Positions 9,118-15,400 of a stretch of 64,000 nt of DNA are shown here, piece after piece; position 1 is the first letter of the stretch, and every line of letters begins with the position of its first letter. A program made the position numbers and the translations under genes. This stretch comes from Burkholderiaceae bacterium (lineage in GTDB: Bacteria > Pseudomonadota > Gammaproteobacteria > Burkholderiales > Burkholderiaceae_C), in assembly GCA_017856435.1 (NCBI GenBank), contig JAFMFB010000007.1:1-64000 (forward strand), read 5' to 3'. The notes under the pieces were generated by a model. It was given only the letters and a program-made list of their open reading frames with translations. It did not search any database and had not been told where the DNA came from.

Positions 9118-10056
9118 TCAGCCGCCGCACATGCGGCGCAACACGTCGTACACCGCAGCGGTGTCATGATCGCCGTGGCCGGCCCCCAGGGCTGCGTTGT
9201 AGATAGCCTCGGTGGCAGTGAACAGCGGCGCTGGGGTCTTGGTGGCGGCTAGCGCAGCGTTGATCAGCTTCATGTCCTTTTGCCAGATCGAGACCTTCAT
9301 GGTGGCATCATCCCAGCTTTCCTGCGCCATCACAGGTCCGCGAACATCCAGCATGCGCGAGCCGCCCGCGCCATCAGCCAGGACCTTGACAGCAAGATCT
9401 GGCGCAATACCCAGCCGCTTGCCAAAGAGCAGGGCCTCGGCGGTGGATACATTGTGAATGGCCACCAGCAGGTTGGCCATCAGCTTCATCTTCATGCCGT
9501 TGCCAAATTCACCAAGGTAATAGTTGGCCTTGGAAAAGCCTTCGAACACTGGCTTGAGCTGTTGCACCACCTTGGCCGGACCGCTTGAGTAAACGGTCAA
9601 ATCCTTGAGTCTGGCCTGAGCACCCGTGCCGGAGAGTGGGCAATCTAGCATGACCACCCCGCGCGCGGCCAGTACAGCGCGGGCTGCCATCTTGTCCTCC
9701 ACATCAAAGGTACTGGTTTCAATCACCACCAGCCCTTTGCGCGCGCGCAAGGCCACTGCTCGGGAGGTACTCATCAAGGCGTCCGGGTTGGGCAGTGAGA
9801 ACACGATCACATCGACGCTGGATGCCACCTCGGCGGCATCCTTGCAGACCACGCCACCTTGGGCACGAAAGCTTTTGCGGGCAGCGGGCAGGGGGTCAAA
9901 GCCGCAAACCTTGAAACCGGCCTTCACCATGTTGCTTGACATGGCCGACCCCATGATGCCCAGCCCGACAAAGCCGATCGGTTTTGAATTTTGTGCCGGC
10001 GCCTTGGAAGCTTTGGCCTGGACAGATTTGGATGTGGACTTTTTGACGGTTGCCAT
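9118..10056 (-). CDS. 3-hydroxyisobutyrate dehydrogenase-family NAD(P)-dependent oxidoreductase
   Basis: 312-residue beta-hydroxyacid dehydrogenase of the GarR/GlxR/MmsB family. The Rossmann motif GFVGLGIMGSAMSSNMVKAG sits at residues 28-47, the substrate loop at DCPLSGTGAQARLKDLTVYS, and the catalytic lysine region at GNGMKMKLMANLLVAIHNVS. A 26-residue Lys/Ser/Ala/Gln-rich tail (KKSTSKSVQAKASKAPAQ) precedes the Rossmann fold. The next methionine lies inside that fold and a TGGAG ribosome site precedes the ATG, so the tail appears genuine. Transcribed divergently from the Gfo/TetR run across a perfect palindrome. It probably reduces an aldehyde- or keto-acid late in the pathway. Confidence 0.9.
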   Translation of the reverse strand: MATVKKSTSKSVQAKASKAPAQNSKPIGFVGLGIMGSAMSSNMVKAGFKVCGFDPLPAARKSFRAQGGVVCKDAAEVASSVDVIVFSLPNPDALMSTSRAVALRARKGLVVIETSTFDVEDKMAARAVLAARGVVMLDCPLSGTGAQARLKDLTVYSSGPAKVVQQLKPVFEGFSKANYYLGEFGNGMKMKLMANLLVAIHNVSTAEALLFGKRLGIAPDLAVKVLADGAGGSRMLDVRGPVMAQESWDDATMKVSIWQKDMKLINAALAATKTPAPLFTATEAIYNAALGAGHGDHDTAAVYDVLRRMCGG

Positions 10057-10099
10057 CGGATAACTCCATTTTTGGTGAAAAATATTTGATGAGGATGCT

Positions 10100-10113
10100 C
10101 TAGACTAGTCTAG
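10100..10113. promoter_or_regulatory. Perfect 14-bp palindrome, probable TetR-family operator
   Basis: CTAGACTAGTCTAG reads the same on both strands. It lies in the 88-bp gap between the divergent dehydrogenase (start 10056) and oxidoreductase (start 10145) genes. A TetR-family regulator is the second gene of the rightward run, and such regulators usually bind short perfect palindromes in their own divergent promoter. A partial match is at 7084. Binding itself is inferred. Confidence 0.55.
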
Positions 10114-10144
10114 CCGAGAACATTGATGACATTGGAGACATTGC

Positions 10145-11203
10145 ATGACAAACCAAACCCTAGCCAACGACAACTCAGCCCAGCCAACGTCCCCGGTCCG
10201 GGTCGGCATTGTGGGCTACGGCTGGTGGGGCAAAACACTGGCCAGGCTGATCACCCAGAGCGCATGGTTCGAACTGATCACAGTGGTCGAACCCAATGCC
10301 CAGACCCGAGCCCAGATGAGTGAAGACGCTGGGCGCATGGGGTTTGGCGTTGAGGAAAACTTCGAGCGTTTTCTTGAGACACCGGGTTTGGAGGCCGTGA
10401 TCCTGTGTTCTCCACACCAGGCCCATGTCGATCAAATTGTTGCGGCCGCCAAACAGGGCCTGCATGTTTTTTGCGAAAAGCCGCTCTCGCTGACGCTTGA
10501 GGATGCGAGACGCGCCGTCAGCACATGTGTCCAACACCAGCGCATCCTGGGCATTGGTCATGAGCGCCGTTTTGAGCCCCCAGTCATCCAGTTGCGTCAG
10601 GATATTGCTGCCGGCAAGCTGGGCACCATTCTGCAGATCGAGGCCAATTTCAACCAGAACAAGTTTCTTGCCCTACCCAAGGACAACTGGCGGCTATCGA
10701 ACCAATTTGCGCCCGTCGGGCCCCTGACCGCCACCGGCATCCATCTGGTGGACCTATCCATTGCTCTGTTGGGACCGGCAGAATCCGTGTTGGCGCGTCT
10801 GTCCACCCTGGGATCAAATTTCGAAAATGGTGACACCCTGGGCATCATGCTGTCCTTTCCAGGTGGTGCCAACTCTCTGATCAGCGCCGTGCTGGCCACA
10901 CCCTTTGACGGTCGTCTGGCGGTTTATGGTACCGAAGGCTGGGTTGATATTCGCGACCTCACCCATCCGGAAAACCCGACTGGCTGGGATGTCACCATGG
11001 TTTCGCGCGATGGCCAGCGAACCAGCCACTTTGTTCCGGCTCATCCGGCAGCATTGTCCAATCTGGAGGCCTTTGCAAAAGCGGTGCGCGGCATCAGTGC
11101 CTACCCGGTGTCGCACACCGAACTCCTGGCCAATGTGGCAGCGGTGCAGGCCATCATGACCTCGGCACGAACCCGTGCTGTCGAAGCGGTGGCCAAGGTC
11201 TGA
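10145..11203 (+). CDS. Gfo/Idh/MocA-family oxidoreductase
   Basis: 352-residue NAD(P)-dependent oxidoreductase. The N-terminal Rossmann fold begins VRVGIVGYGWWGKTLARL at about residue 18. The catalytic signature GLHVFCEKPLSLTLEDARRA is near residue 110 with the expected EKP lysine. The C-terminal alpha/beta domain carries FAPVGPLTATGIHLVDLSIA with the D/H pair of the family. A good GGAG ribosome site lies seven bases before the ATG. The TetR gene follows within seven bases. Members act on sugars, polyols or, less often, cyclic hydroxy compounds; nothing here identifies the substrate, though the neighbours argue for a catabolic intermediate. Confidence 0.92.
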   Translation: MTNQTLANDNSAQPTSPVRVGIVGYGWWGKTLARLITQSAWFELITVVEPNAQTRAQMSEDAGRMGFGVEENFERFLETPGLEAVILCSPHQAHVDQIVAAAKQGLHVFCEKPLSLTLEDARRAVSTCVQHQRILGIGHERRFEPPVIQLRQDIAAGKLGTILQIEANFNQNKFLALPKDNWRLSNQFAPVGPLTATGIHLVDLSIALLGPAESVLARLSTLGSNFENGDTLGIMLSFPGGANSLISAVLATPFDGRLAVYGTEGWVDIRDLTHPENPTGWDVTMVSRDGQRTSHFVPAHPAALSNLEAFAKAVRGISAYPVSHTELLANVAAVQAIMTSARTRAVEAVAKV

Positions 11204-11209
11204 TTGCCG

Positions 11210-11875
11210 ATGAACAGCAACCCGATTGTCAAACGACGCAGCCGTCTGAGCGGCCCCGCGCGCGCTCAGGAGATTGTGCGTGAGGCGGTACGTTTTTTTG
11301 CCGAGCTGGGCTTTGATGGCGATACCCGACAACTGGCTCGCCGACTGGGCGTGACCCAGTCCCTAATCTACAAGTATTTTCCCAACAAGGCCGCTCTGAT
11401 TGAAGAGGTCTACAAAGAGGTCTACCTGGGGCGCTGGGACCCGTATTGGGAAGCGGTGTTGCGCGATCGCAGCATTGCCCTGGAAGAGCGCCTTATTCGC
11501 CTGTACCAGGAGTACGCGAAGGCGGCACTGACCTGGGACTGGGTGCGAATCTTCATGTTCAGTGGCTTGCGTGGTGAAGATATCAACCGCAAATACCTTG
11601 ATCTGCTTCGCCAGCGCATTCTTGAGCCAGCTGTGATCGAACTCAGACATGAAATGCAACTGCCGGGCATCGATCAGGTGCCCATCAACACCTCAGAAAT
11701 TGAGATGGTCTGGAGCATCAATGCCCGGATCTTCTACTTTGGGCAGCGCCAGTGGATTTTTGCGGTTCCGGTCGAAGAACCGCTCAACGACATGATCGCC
11801 CTGACCATACGCCATTTCATGGCTGGCGCGCGGGCGGTCTGGCCAGCGTTAGTACAGGCTCGCACAAGCTCATAA
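11210..11875 (+). CDS. TetR-family transcriptional regulator
   Basis: 221-residue regulator. The N-terminal TetR helix-turn-helix is clear: REAVRFFAELGFDGDTRQLA followed by RRLGVTQSLIYKYFPNKAAL at residues 25-70. The variable ligand-binding helices follow. The ATG at 11210 is preferred to a TTG six bases earlier. Second gene of the rightward run, after the Gfo-family oxidoreductase and before the flavin reductase/monooxygenase pair. The likely operator is the palindrome at 10100-10113, and the related octamer at 7084 may be a second target. It would repress until a pathway metabolite binds; that is the usual mode of the family, not something shown here. Confidence 0.92.
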   Translation: MNSNPIVKRRSRLSGPARAQEIVREAVRFFAELGFDGDTRQLARRLGVTQSLIYKYFPNKAALIEEVYKEVYLGRWDPYWEAVLRDRSIALEERLIRLYQEYAKAALTWDWVRIFMFSGLRGEDINRKYLDLLRQRILEPAVIELRHEMQLPGIDQVPINTSEIEMVWSINARIFYFGQRQWIFAVPVEEPLNDMIALTIRHFMAGARAVWPALVQARTSS

Positions 11876-11887
11876 TTTGCCAAAACC

Positions 11888-11917
11888 AAGGGTAATCCCT
11901 TATATCAAAATACCCTT
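11888..11917. promoter_or_regulatory. Inverted half-sites upstream of the flavin reductase gene
   Basis: In the 62-bp gap before the flavin reductase, AAGGG-TAAT-CCCTT (11888-11901) forms a symmetric 14-base site. A further TACCCTT at 11911-11917 pairs with AAGGGTA at 11888-11894 as a wider inverted repeat. GTGATCAC at 11930-11937, immediately before the ATG, is also palindromic. This looks like a regulator site, but it does not resemble the 10100 palindrome, so a different protein may be involved. Confidence 0.35.
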
Positions 11918-11937
11918 TCCGCCCCTAAAGTGATCAC

Positions 11938-12477
11938 ATGAACACCACGATCACATCTTTTGATGCACGCGACCTGCGCCGCGCCTTTGGCAGTTTTGGC
12001 ACGGGCGTAACCGTGGTCACGGCCCGTTCCAATGACGAGCGATTGGCGGGGCTGACCGTCAACTCCTTTTCATCGGTTTCACTGGAACCGCCCATCGTCG
12101 CCTGGAGCCTGGCGACGCAATCGGCCAGCCTGGAACTCTTCAAGGAAGCGGGACGCTTTGTGATCAATGTGCTCACCGTTGATCAGTTGCGACTGGCTCG
12201 CCAGTTCTCCAACCCTTTGGCCGACAAGTTTGCCAATGTGGACTACCAAGCTGGCCTGGCTGATCAGCCGGTGCTCGAAGACTGTGCTGCCACCCTGGAA
12301 TGCCGCATAGTGGGCACCCATCTGGTGGGAGACCATTGTATGTTTTTGGGGCAAGTTGAGCGCTACTCGCACTGCGCCAGGCGGCCCCTGCTGTTCTGCC
12401 AGGGCGCCTTTCAACAGGGGATCGAGTTGGTTGAGGCCCCTCAACAAAACCTGCTGGATCAACGGAGAACCGCATGA
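11938..12477 (+). CDS. Flavin reductase (HpaC/RutF-like), partner of a two-component monooxygenase
   Basis: 179-residue NAD(P)H:flavin oxidoreductase with the split-barrel FMN fold. Family motifs are RRAFGSFGTGVTVVTARS near residue 15, LAGLTVNSFSSVSLEPPIVA, FVINVLTVDQLRLARQFS and DHCMFLGQVERY. Its stop overlaps the start of the next gene (ATGA at 12474), a luciferase-like monooxygenase, so this enzyme very probably supplies it with reduced FMN or FAD. Such pairs oxidise or cleave aromatics, N-heterocycles (pyridine, pyrimidine) or terpenes. No strong ribosome site is seen, only AAAG before the palindrome. Confidence 0.92.
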   Translation: MNTTITSFDARDLRRAFGSFGTGVTVVTARSNDERLAGLTVNSFSSVSLEPPIVAWSLATQSASLELFKEAGRFVINVLTVDQLRLARQFSNPLADKFANVDYQAGLADQPVLEDCAATLECRIVGTHLVGDHCMFLGQVERYSHCARRPLLFCQGAFQQGIELVEAPQQNLLDQRRTA

Positions 12478-13565
12478 AATACAGCACCTTCATGATGCCC
12501 TTGCACCCGCCAGGTCGCAACGTTACCGAGGCCTTGCAGGAAGACCGCCAGGCCATCATCCTGGCTGACCAGTTGGGATTTAGCGAAGCCTATGTCGGCG
12601 AGCATGTCACCGATTCCGCCGAGATCGTGACCTCGTCCATGATTTTCCTGGCCAGCCTGATCTCTGAGACCAAGCAAATTAAGCTTGGTACTGGAACCAT
12701 CAACGTTCCCAATTCCCACCCGGCCCATATCGCTTCCCAGGCTGCGATGCTCGATCACCTGCTCCAGGGTCGATTTGTCATGGGCATCAGCCCCGGTGGC
12801 CTGATCTCGGATGCCGAAGTCTTTGGCAATTTCGGCAAGGACCGCAATGCCATGTTTGTCGAGGGCATCAACACGGTTCTGAAAATCTGGGAATCCGATC
12901 CCCCGTACGACATCGAAGGCCAGTTCTGGAATGTCTCGGTCGGCAAGACCATGATTCCTGAAATCGGTCAGGGCTTCATCATGAAACCCTTTCAAAAGCC
13001 CCACCCGCTCATTGTTGGCACGGCCGTCGCGCCCTTTTCCAAAGGGGTCACCGAAATGGCCAAGCGTGGCTGGCAGCCCATCTCAGCCAACTTCCTGATG
13101 CCCGAATGGGTCAAGTCGCACTGGCCCAAGTATGTTGAAGGGCGGGAAGCAGTTGGCGCCACCGCGTCGCCCTCCGAGTGGCATGTGGCCAAGAGCATTT
13201 TTGTCGCTGACGATGAGGCCACGGCCAAACGCTACGCCCTGCAAGAGGGGGGGCCCTACCACTTCTACTTCAAGCAGCTGGTTCGCAAGCTGGTGCAAGG
13301 TGTTGGACGCTCGAACCTGTTCAAGACCGACCCGGAGATGCCCGACAGTGAGATCACCCCCGACTATGTCACCAACCGGCTGGTGATTGCCGGCACAGTC
13401 AACTCGGTGGTGGATCAGATTCTTGCCTTCCGTGAACAGGTTGGCGATTTTGGCACCCTGGTCTACGCCTGCCACGACTGGCAGGACCCGCAACTTGGCA
13501 AGCGTTCGATGGAGCTGTTTGCCAAAGAGGTGATGCCGCGGGTGAACCGAGCCATCGGCCAATGA
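12474..13565 (+). CDS. Luciferase-like (LLM class) flavin-dependent monooxygenase
   Basis: 363-residue bacterial-luciferase-fold monooxygenase. It starts MKYSTFMMPLHPPGRN and contains ADQLGFSEAYVGEHVTDSAE, KLGTGTINVPNSHPAHIASQ and LLQGRFVMGISPGGLISDAE, the pattern of the limonene monooxygenase-like subgroup. Translationally coupled to the flavin reductase upstream, forming a two-component system that uses reduced flavin and oxygen. Some related pairs open N-heterocyclic rings (pyridine in Arthrobacter, uracil by RutA), which would suit the molybdenum hydroxylase and amide hydrolase nearby. The reaction here is not determined by sequence. Confidence 0.9.
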   Translation: MKYSTFMMPLHPPGRNVTEALQEDRQAIILADQLGFSEAYVGEHVTDSAEIVTSSMIFLASLISETKQIKLGTGTINVPNSHPAHIASQAAMLDHLLQGRFVMGISPGGLISDAEVFGNFGKDRNAMFVEGINTVLKIWESDPPYDIEGQFWNVSVGKTMIPEIGQGFIMKPFQKPHPLIVGTAVAPFSKGVTEMAKRGWQPISANFLMPEWVKSHWPKYVEGREAVGATASPSEWHVAKSIFVADDEATAKRYALQEGGPYHFYFKQLVRKLVQGVGRSNLFKTDPEMPDSEITPDYVTNRLVIAGTVNSVVDQILAFREQVGDFGTLVYACHDWQDPQLGKRSMELFAKEVMPRVNRAIGQ

Positions 13566-13625
13566 CCGGCTGGATTGCTGTCCCTATCCATTTTTAGTTT
13601 TCACTTACCCAACTGAGGGCGCTTC

Positions 13626-14774
13626 ATGTTCTTCACCTGTTCACCGACCTGTACCGACCCCAGCCACCAGCACGGCCCCCGCCATGCGGCGGCCACCAAG
13701 ACCGCGGCCAAGCGCAGCACCAGCGTGACGCCCAAACGAGCTGCCCAGAAGATTGTTCGCAACGCCAAGGGCCAATCCAAGGTGGTTGATATTCATTGCC
13801 ACTACCTCAATCCAGTGGTCGCTGAAAAAACGGCCGCCCTGAACGCGGCAGCACACGATTACTCGATCATTTTTGCCAATGACCTGACCCGTCAAACCAA
13901 TGTCAAGCAGATGCGGGAGCGGCACCCCAAACTGATCGGCATTGCCGAGCGGCTCAAGGACATGGACAAGATGGGCGTGGACATTCAGGCGGTCGCCCCT
14001 GCCCCCTTCCAGTATTTCTATTTCACTGAACCGGATCTGGGCGCTAGCTTGGCGCGTGATGTAAACGAAGGCATCGCCGACCTGGTGGCACAGCACCCGG
14101 ACCGCTTTGTTGGCCTGGGCTCGGTGCCCCTGCAAAATGCCCAGTTGGCGGTGCGTGAACTGGAATATGCCGTGAAAAAACTCGGCTTGCGGGGCGTCGA
14201 GATCAACACCAATGTCAACGGCCTGAATCTGACCGACCCCAAACTCGGACTGGAAAGGTTTTTTGCCAAGGCCAGCGAACTGGGTGTGGTGATCTTCCTG
14301 CACCCTGTAGGTTTCAGCCAGGCCGAGCGACTGACCAATCATTACTTCAACAATGTGATTGGCAACCCGATGGACACCACCATTGCTGTCAGCCACCTGA
14401 TCTATGACGGTATCGTGGCGCGTCATCCGAAAATCAAGTTCATTGCTGCCCATGGCGGTGGCTACCTTGCCCACTACTGGGCACGCATGGACCACGCCTG
14501 GAAAGCGCGCCCGGATGGCCGCACCGTGATCAAGAAAAAGCCCTCCAGCTATCTGGAAAAGTTTTACTTCGACACCATCACCTTTGACCCGGACATGCTG
14601 CGCCACCTGATTGACCGCTATGGCGCCGATCATGTGCTGCTGGGGACCGACTACCCCTATGACATGGGCGAGACCGATCCGCGCGGGCTGATTGCTTCAG
14701 TGAAAAGACTGCCTGCCGAGCAACGCCGCCTGATCGAAGGCGGCAACGCCATGAAACTGTTTCGGATCAAGTAG
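13626..14774 (+). CDS. ACMSD-type amidohydrolase with basic N-terminal tail
   Basis: 382-residue amidohydrolase_2 family enzyme, paralogous to the one at 1031. Motifs are VVDIHCHYLNP near residue 53, EINTNVNGLNL, VIFLHPVGFS, NNVIGNPMDTTIAVSHLIYD, AAHGGGYLAHYWARMDH and LGTDYPYDMGETDP. About 50 residues precede the first metal motif, including a Lys/Ala/Thr-rich segment (ATKTAAKRSTSVTPKRAAQK). The ATG at 13626 has GAGGG upstream. A GTG start about 32 codons further on would drop part of that tail and cannot be excluded. Last gene of the rightward catabolic run. The family role is decarboxylation, hydration or hydrolysis of aromatic acids or ring-fission products. Confidence 0.87.
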   Translation: MFFTCSPTCTDPSHQHGPRHAAATKTAAKRSTSVTPKRAAQKIVRNAKGQSKVVDIHCHYLNPVVAEKTAALNAAAHDYSIIFANDLTRQTNVKQMRERHPKLIGIAERLKDMDKMGVDIQAVAPAPFQYFYFTEPDLGASLARDVNEGIADLVAQHPDRFVGLGSVPLQNAQLAVRELEYAVKKLGLRGVEINTNVNGLNLTDPKLGLERFFAKASELGVVIFLHPVGFSQAERLTNHYFNNVIGNPMDTTIAVSHLIYDGIVARHPKIKFIAAHGGGYLAHYWARMDHAWKARPDGRTVIKKKPSSYLEKFYFDTITFDPDMLRHLIDRYGADHVLLGTDYPYDMGETDPRGLIASVKRLPAEQRRLIEGGNAMKLFRIK

Positions 14775-14794
14775 GGCACAGGGCCCAAACGACC

Positions 14795-14834
14795 AGGCCC
14801 GGCCTCATCGGGCCTTGCCTGCCGGCAAGGCCCG
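14795..14834. terminator. Two overlapping hairpins between convergent genes, possible bidirectional terminator
   Basis: AGGCCCG (14795-14801) pairs with CGGGCCT (14809-14815). The latter is also part of CGGGCCTTGCC (14809-14819), which pairs perfectly with GGCAAGGCCCG (14824-14834) around a four-base loop. The two hairpins are mutually exclusive and cover the 30-bp gap and the last codons of the Lrp gene. No T-tract follows on either strand, so classical intrinsic termination is uncertain. Confidence 0.4.
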
Positions 14835-15296
14835 GGTTGGCAAAGGCAGCGATGTTTTGTAGCGGACCTGCTTGAGGGCAAAGCTGGAACGGATCTTCTC
14901 CACCCCGGGGATTGGCGTGAGTTGCTCCAGAATGAATTTTTCCAGCGCGGCAATATCGGTGACCGCCACCCGAATCAGGTAATCGGAATCTCCGGTCATC
15001 AGGTAGCACTCCATCACCTCATCATGCTCGGCAATGCGCCGCTCGAATTCGGCCAGGGCCTCCTTGCTTTGGGTCTTCAGGCTGATATTGATGAACACAT
15101 TGAGTCCCAACCCCAGTGCGGCCGCGTTGGCCAGCGCCACATAACGGCTGATCACCCCTGACGCTTCCAGCGCCTTGACGCGGGCCAGGCAGGGCGAGGG
15201 TGACAGATGCACTCTGCGGGCCAATTCCACATTGGACAAGGCGCCATCCGCCTGCAACTCAGTGAGTATGCGCAAATCAAGTTTATCAAGATTCAT
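14805..15296 (-). CDS. Lrp/AsnC-family transcriptional regulator
   Basis: 163-residue feast/famine regulator. The helix-turn-helix starts MNLDKLDLRILTELQADGAL and runs through NVELARRVHLSPSPCLARVK. The C-terminal RAM domain with amino-acid-sensing beta strands contains ECYLMTGDSDYLIRVAVTDI and ILEQLTPIPGVEKIRSSFAL. Divergent from the E1 component and alanine dehydrogenase genes, with A/T-rich palindromes between, so it very probably controls them in response to an amino acid such as alanine. The arrangement recalls MdeR of Pseudomonas, which governs an E1-like MdeB. It is not a global Lrp by context. Confidence 0.94.
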   Translation of the reverse strand: MNLDKLDLRILTELQADGALSNVELARRVHLSPSPCLARVKALEASGVISRYVALANAAALGLGLNVFINISLKTQSKEALAEFERRIAEHDEVMECYLMTGDSDYLIRVAVTDIAALEKFILEQLTPIPGVEKIRSSFALKQVRYKTSLPLPTRALPAGKAR

Positions 15297-15303
15297 ATGC
15301 TGT

Positions 15304-15361
15304 AAATATTTTAATTAACGGCATATTATGCTTCTTAAATACTGAATAAACGATATTTCAG
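15304..15361. promoter_or_regulatory. A/T-rich divergent operator region of the Lrp-type regulator
   Basis: The 104-bp gap holds AAATATTT (15304-15311), the 11-base palindrome GCATATTATGC (15321-15331), and the inverted arms CTGAA/TTCAG (15342-15346 and 15357-15361). Lrp/AsnC proteins bind repeated A/T-rich palindromes wrapped on an octamer, which fits. A GAAGG ribosome site at 15392-15396 serves the E1 gene. I see no clear -35/-10 pair. Confidence 0.5.
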
Positions 15362-15400
15362 CAACTCATGTTTTGAGCCAACAGGTACAGTGAAGGCATC

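Noticed and set aside
9123-9138. CGCCGC/GCGGCG hairpin at the end of the HIBADH-like gene
   Set aside because: Lies within its last codons, has no T-tract, and is likely a by-product of codon use.
13641-14633. Minus-strand 330-codon frame
   Set aside because: Antisense shadow of the second amidohydrolase, produced by G/C-rich third codon positions.
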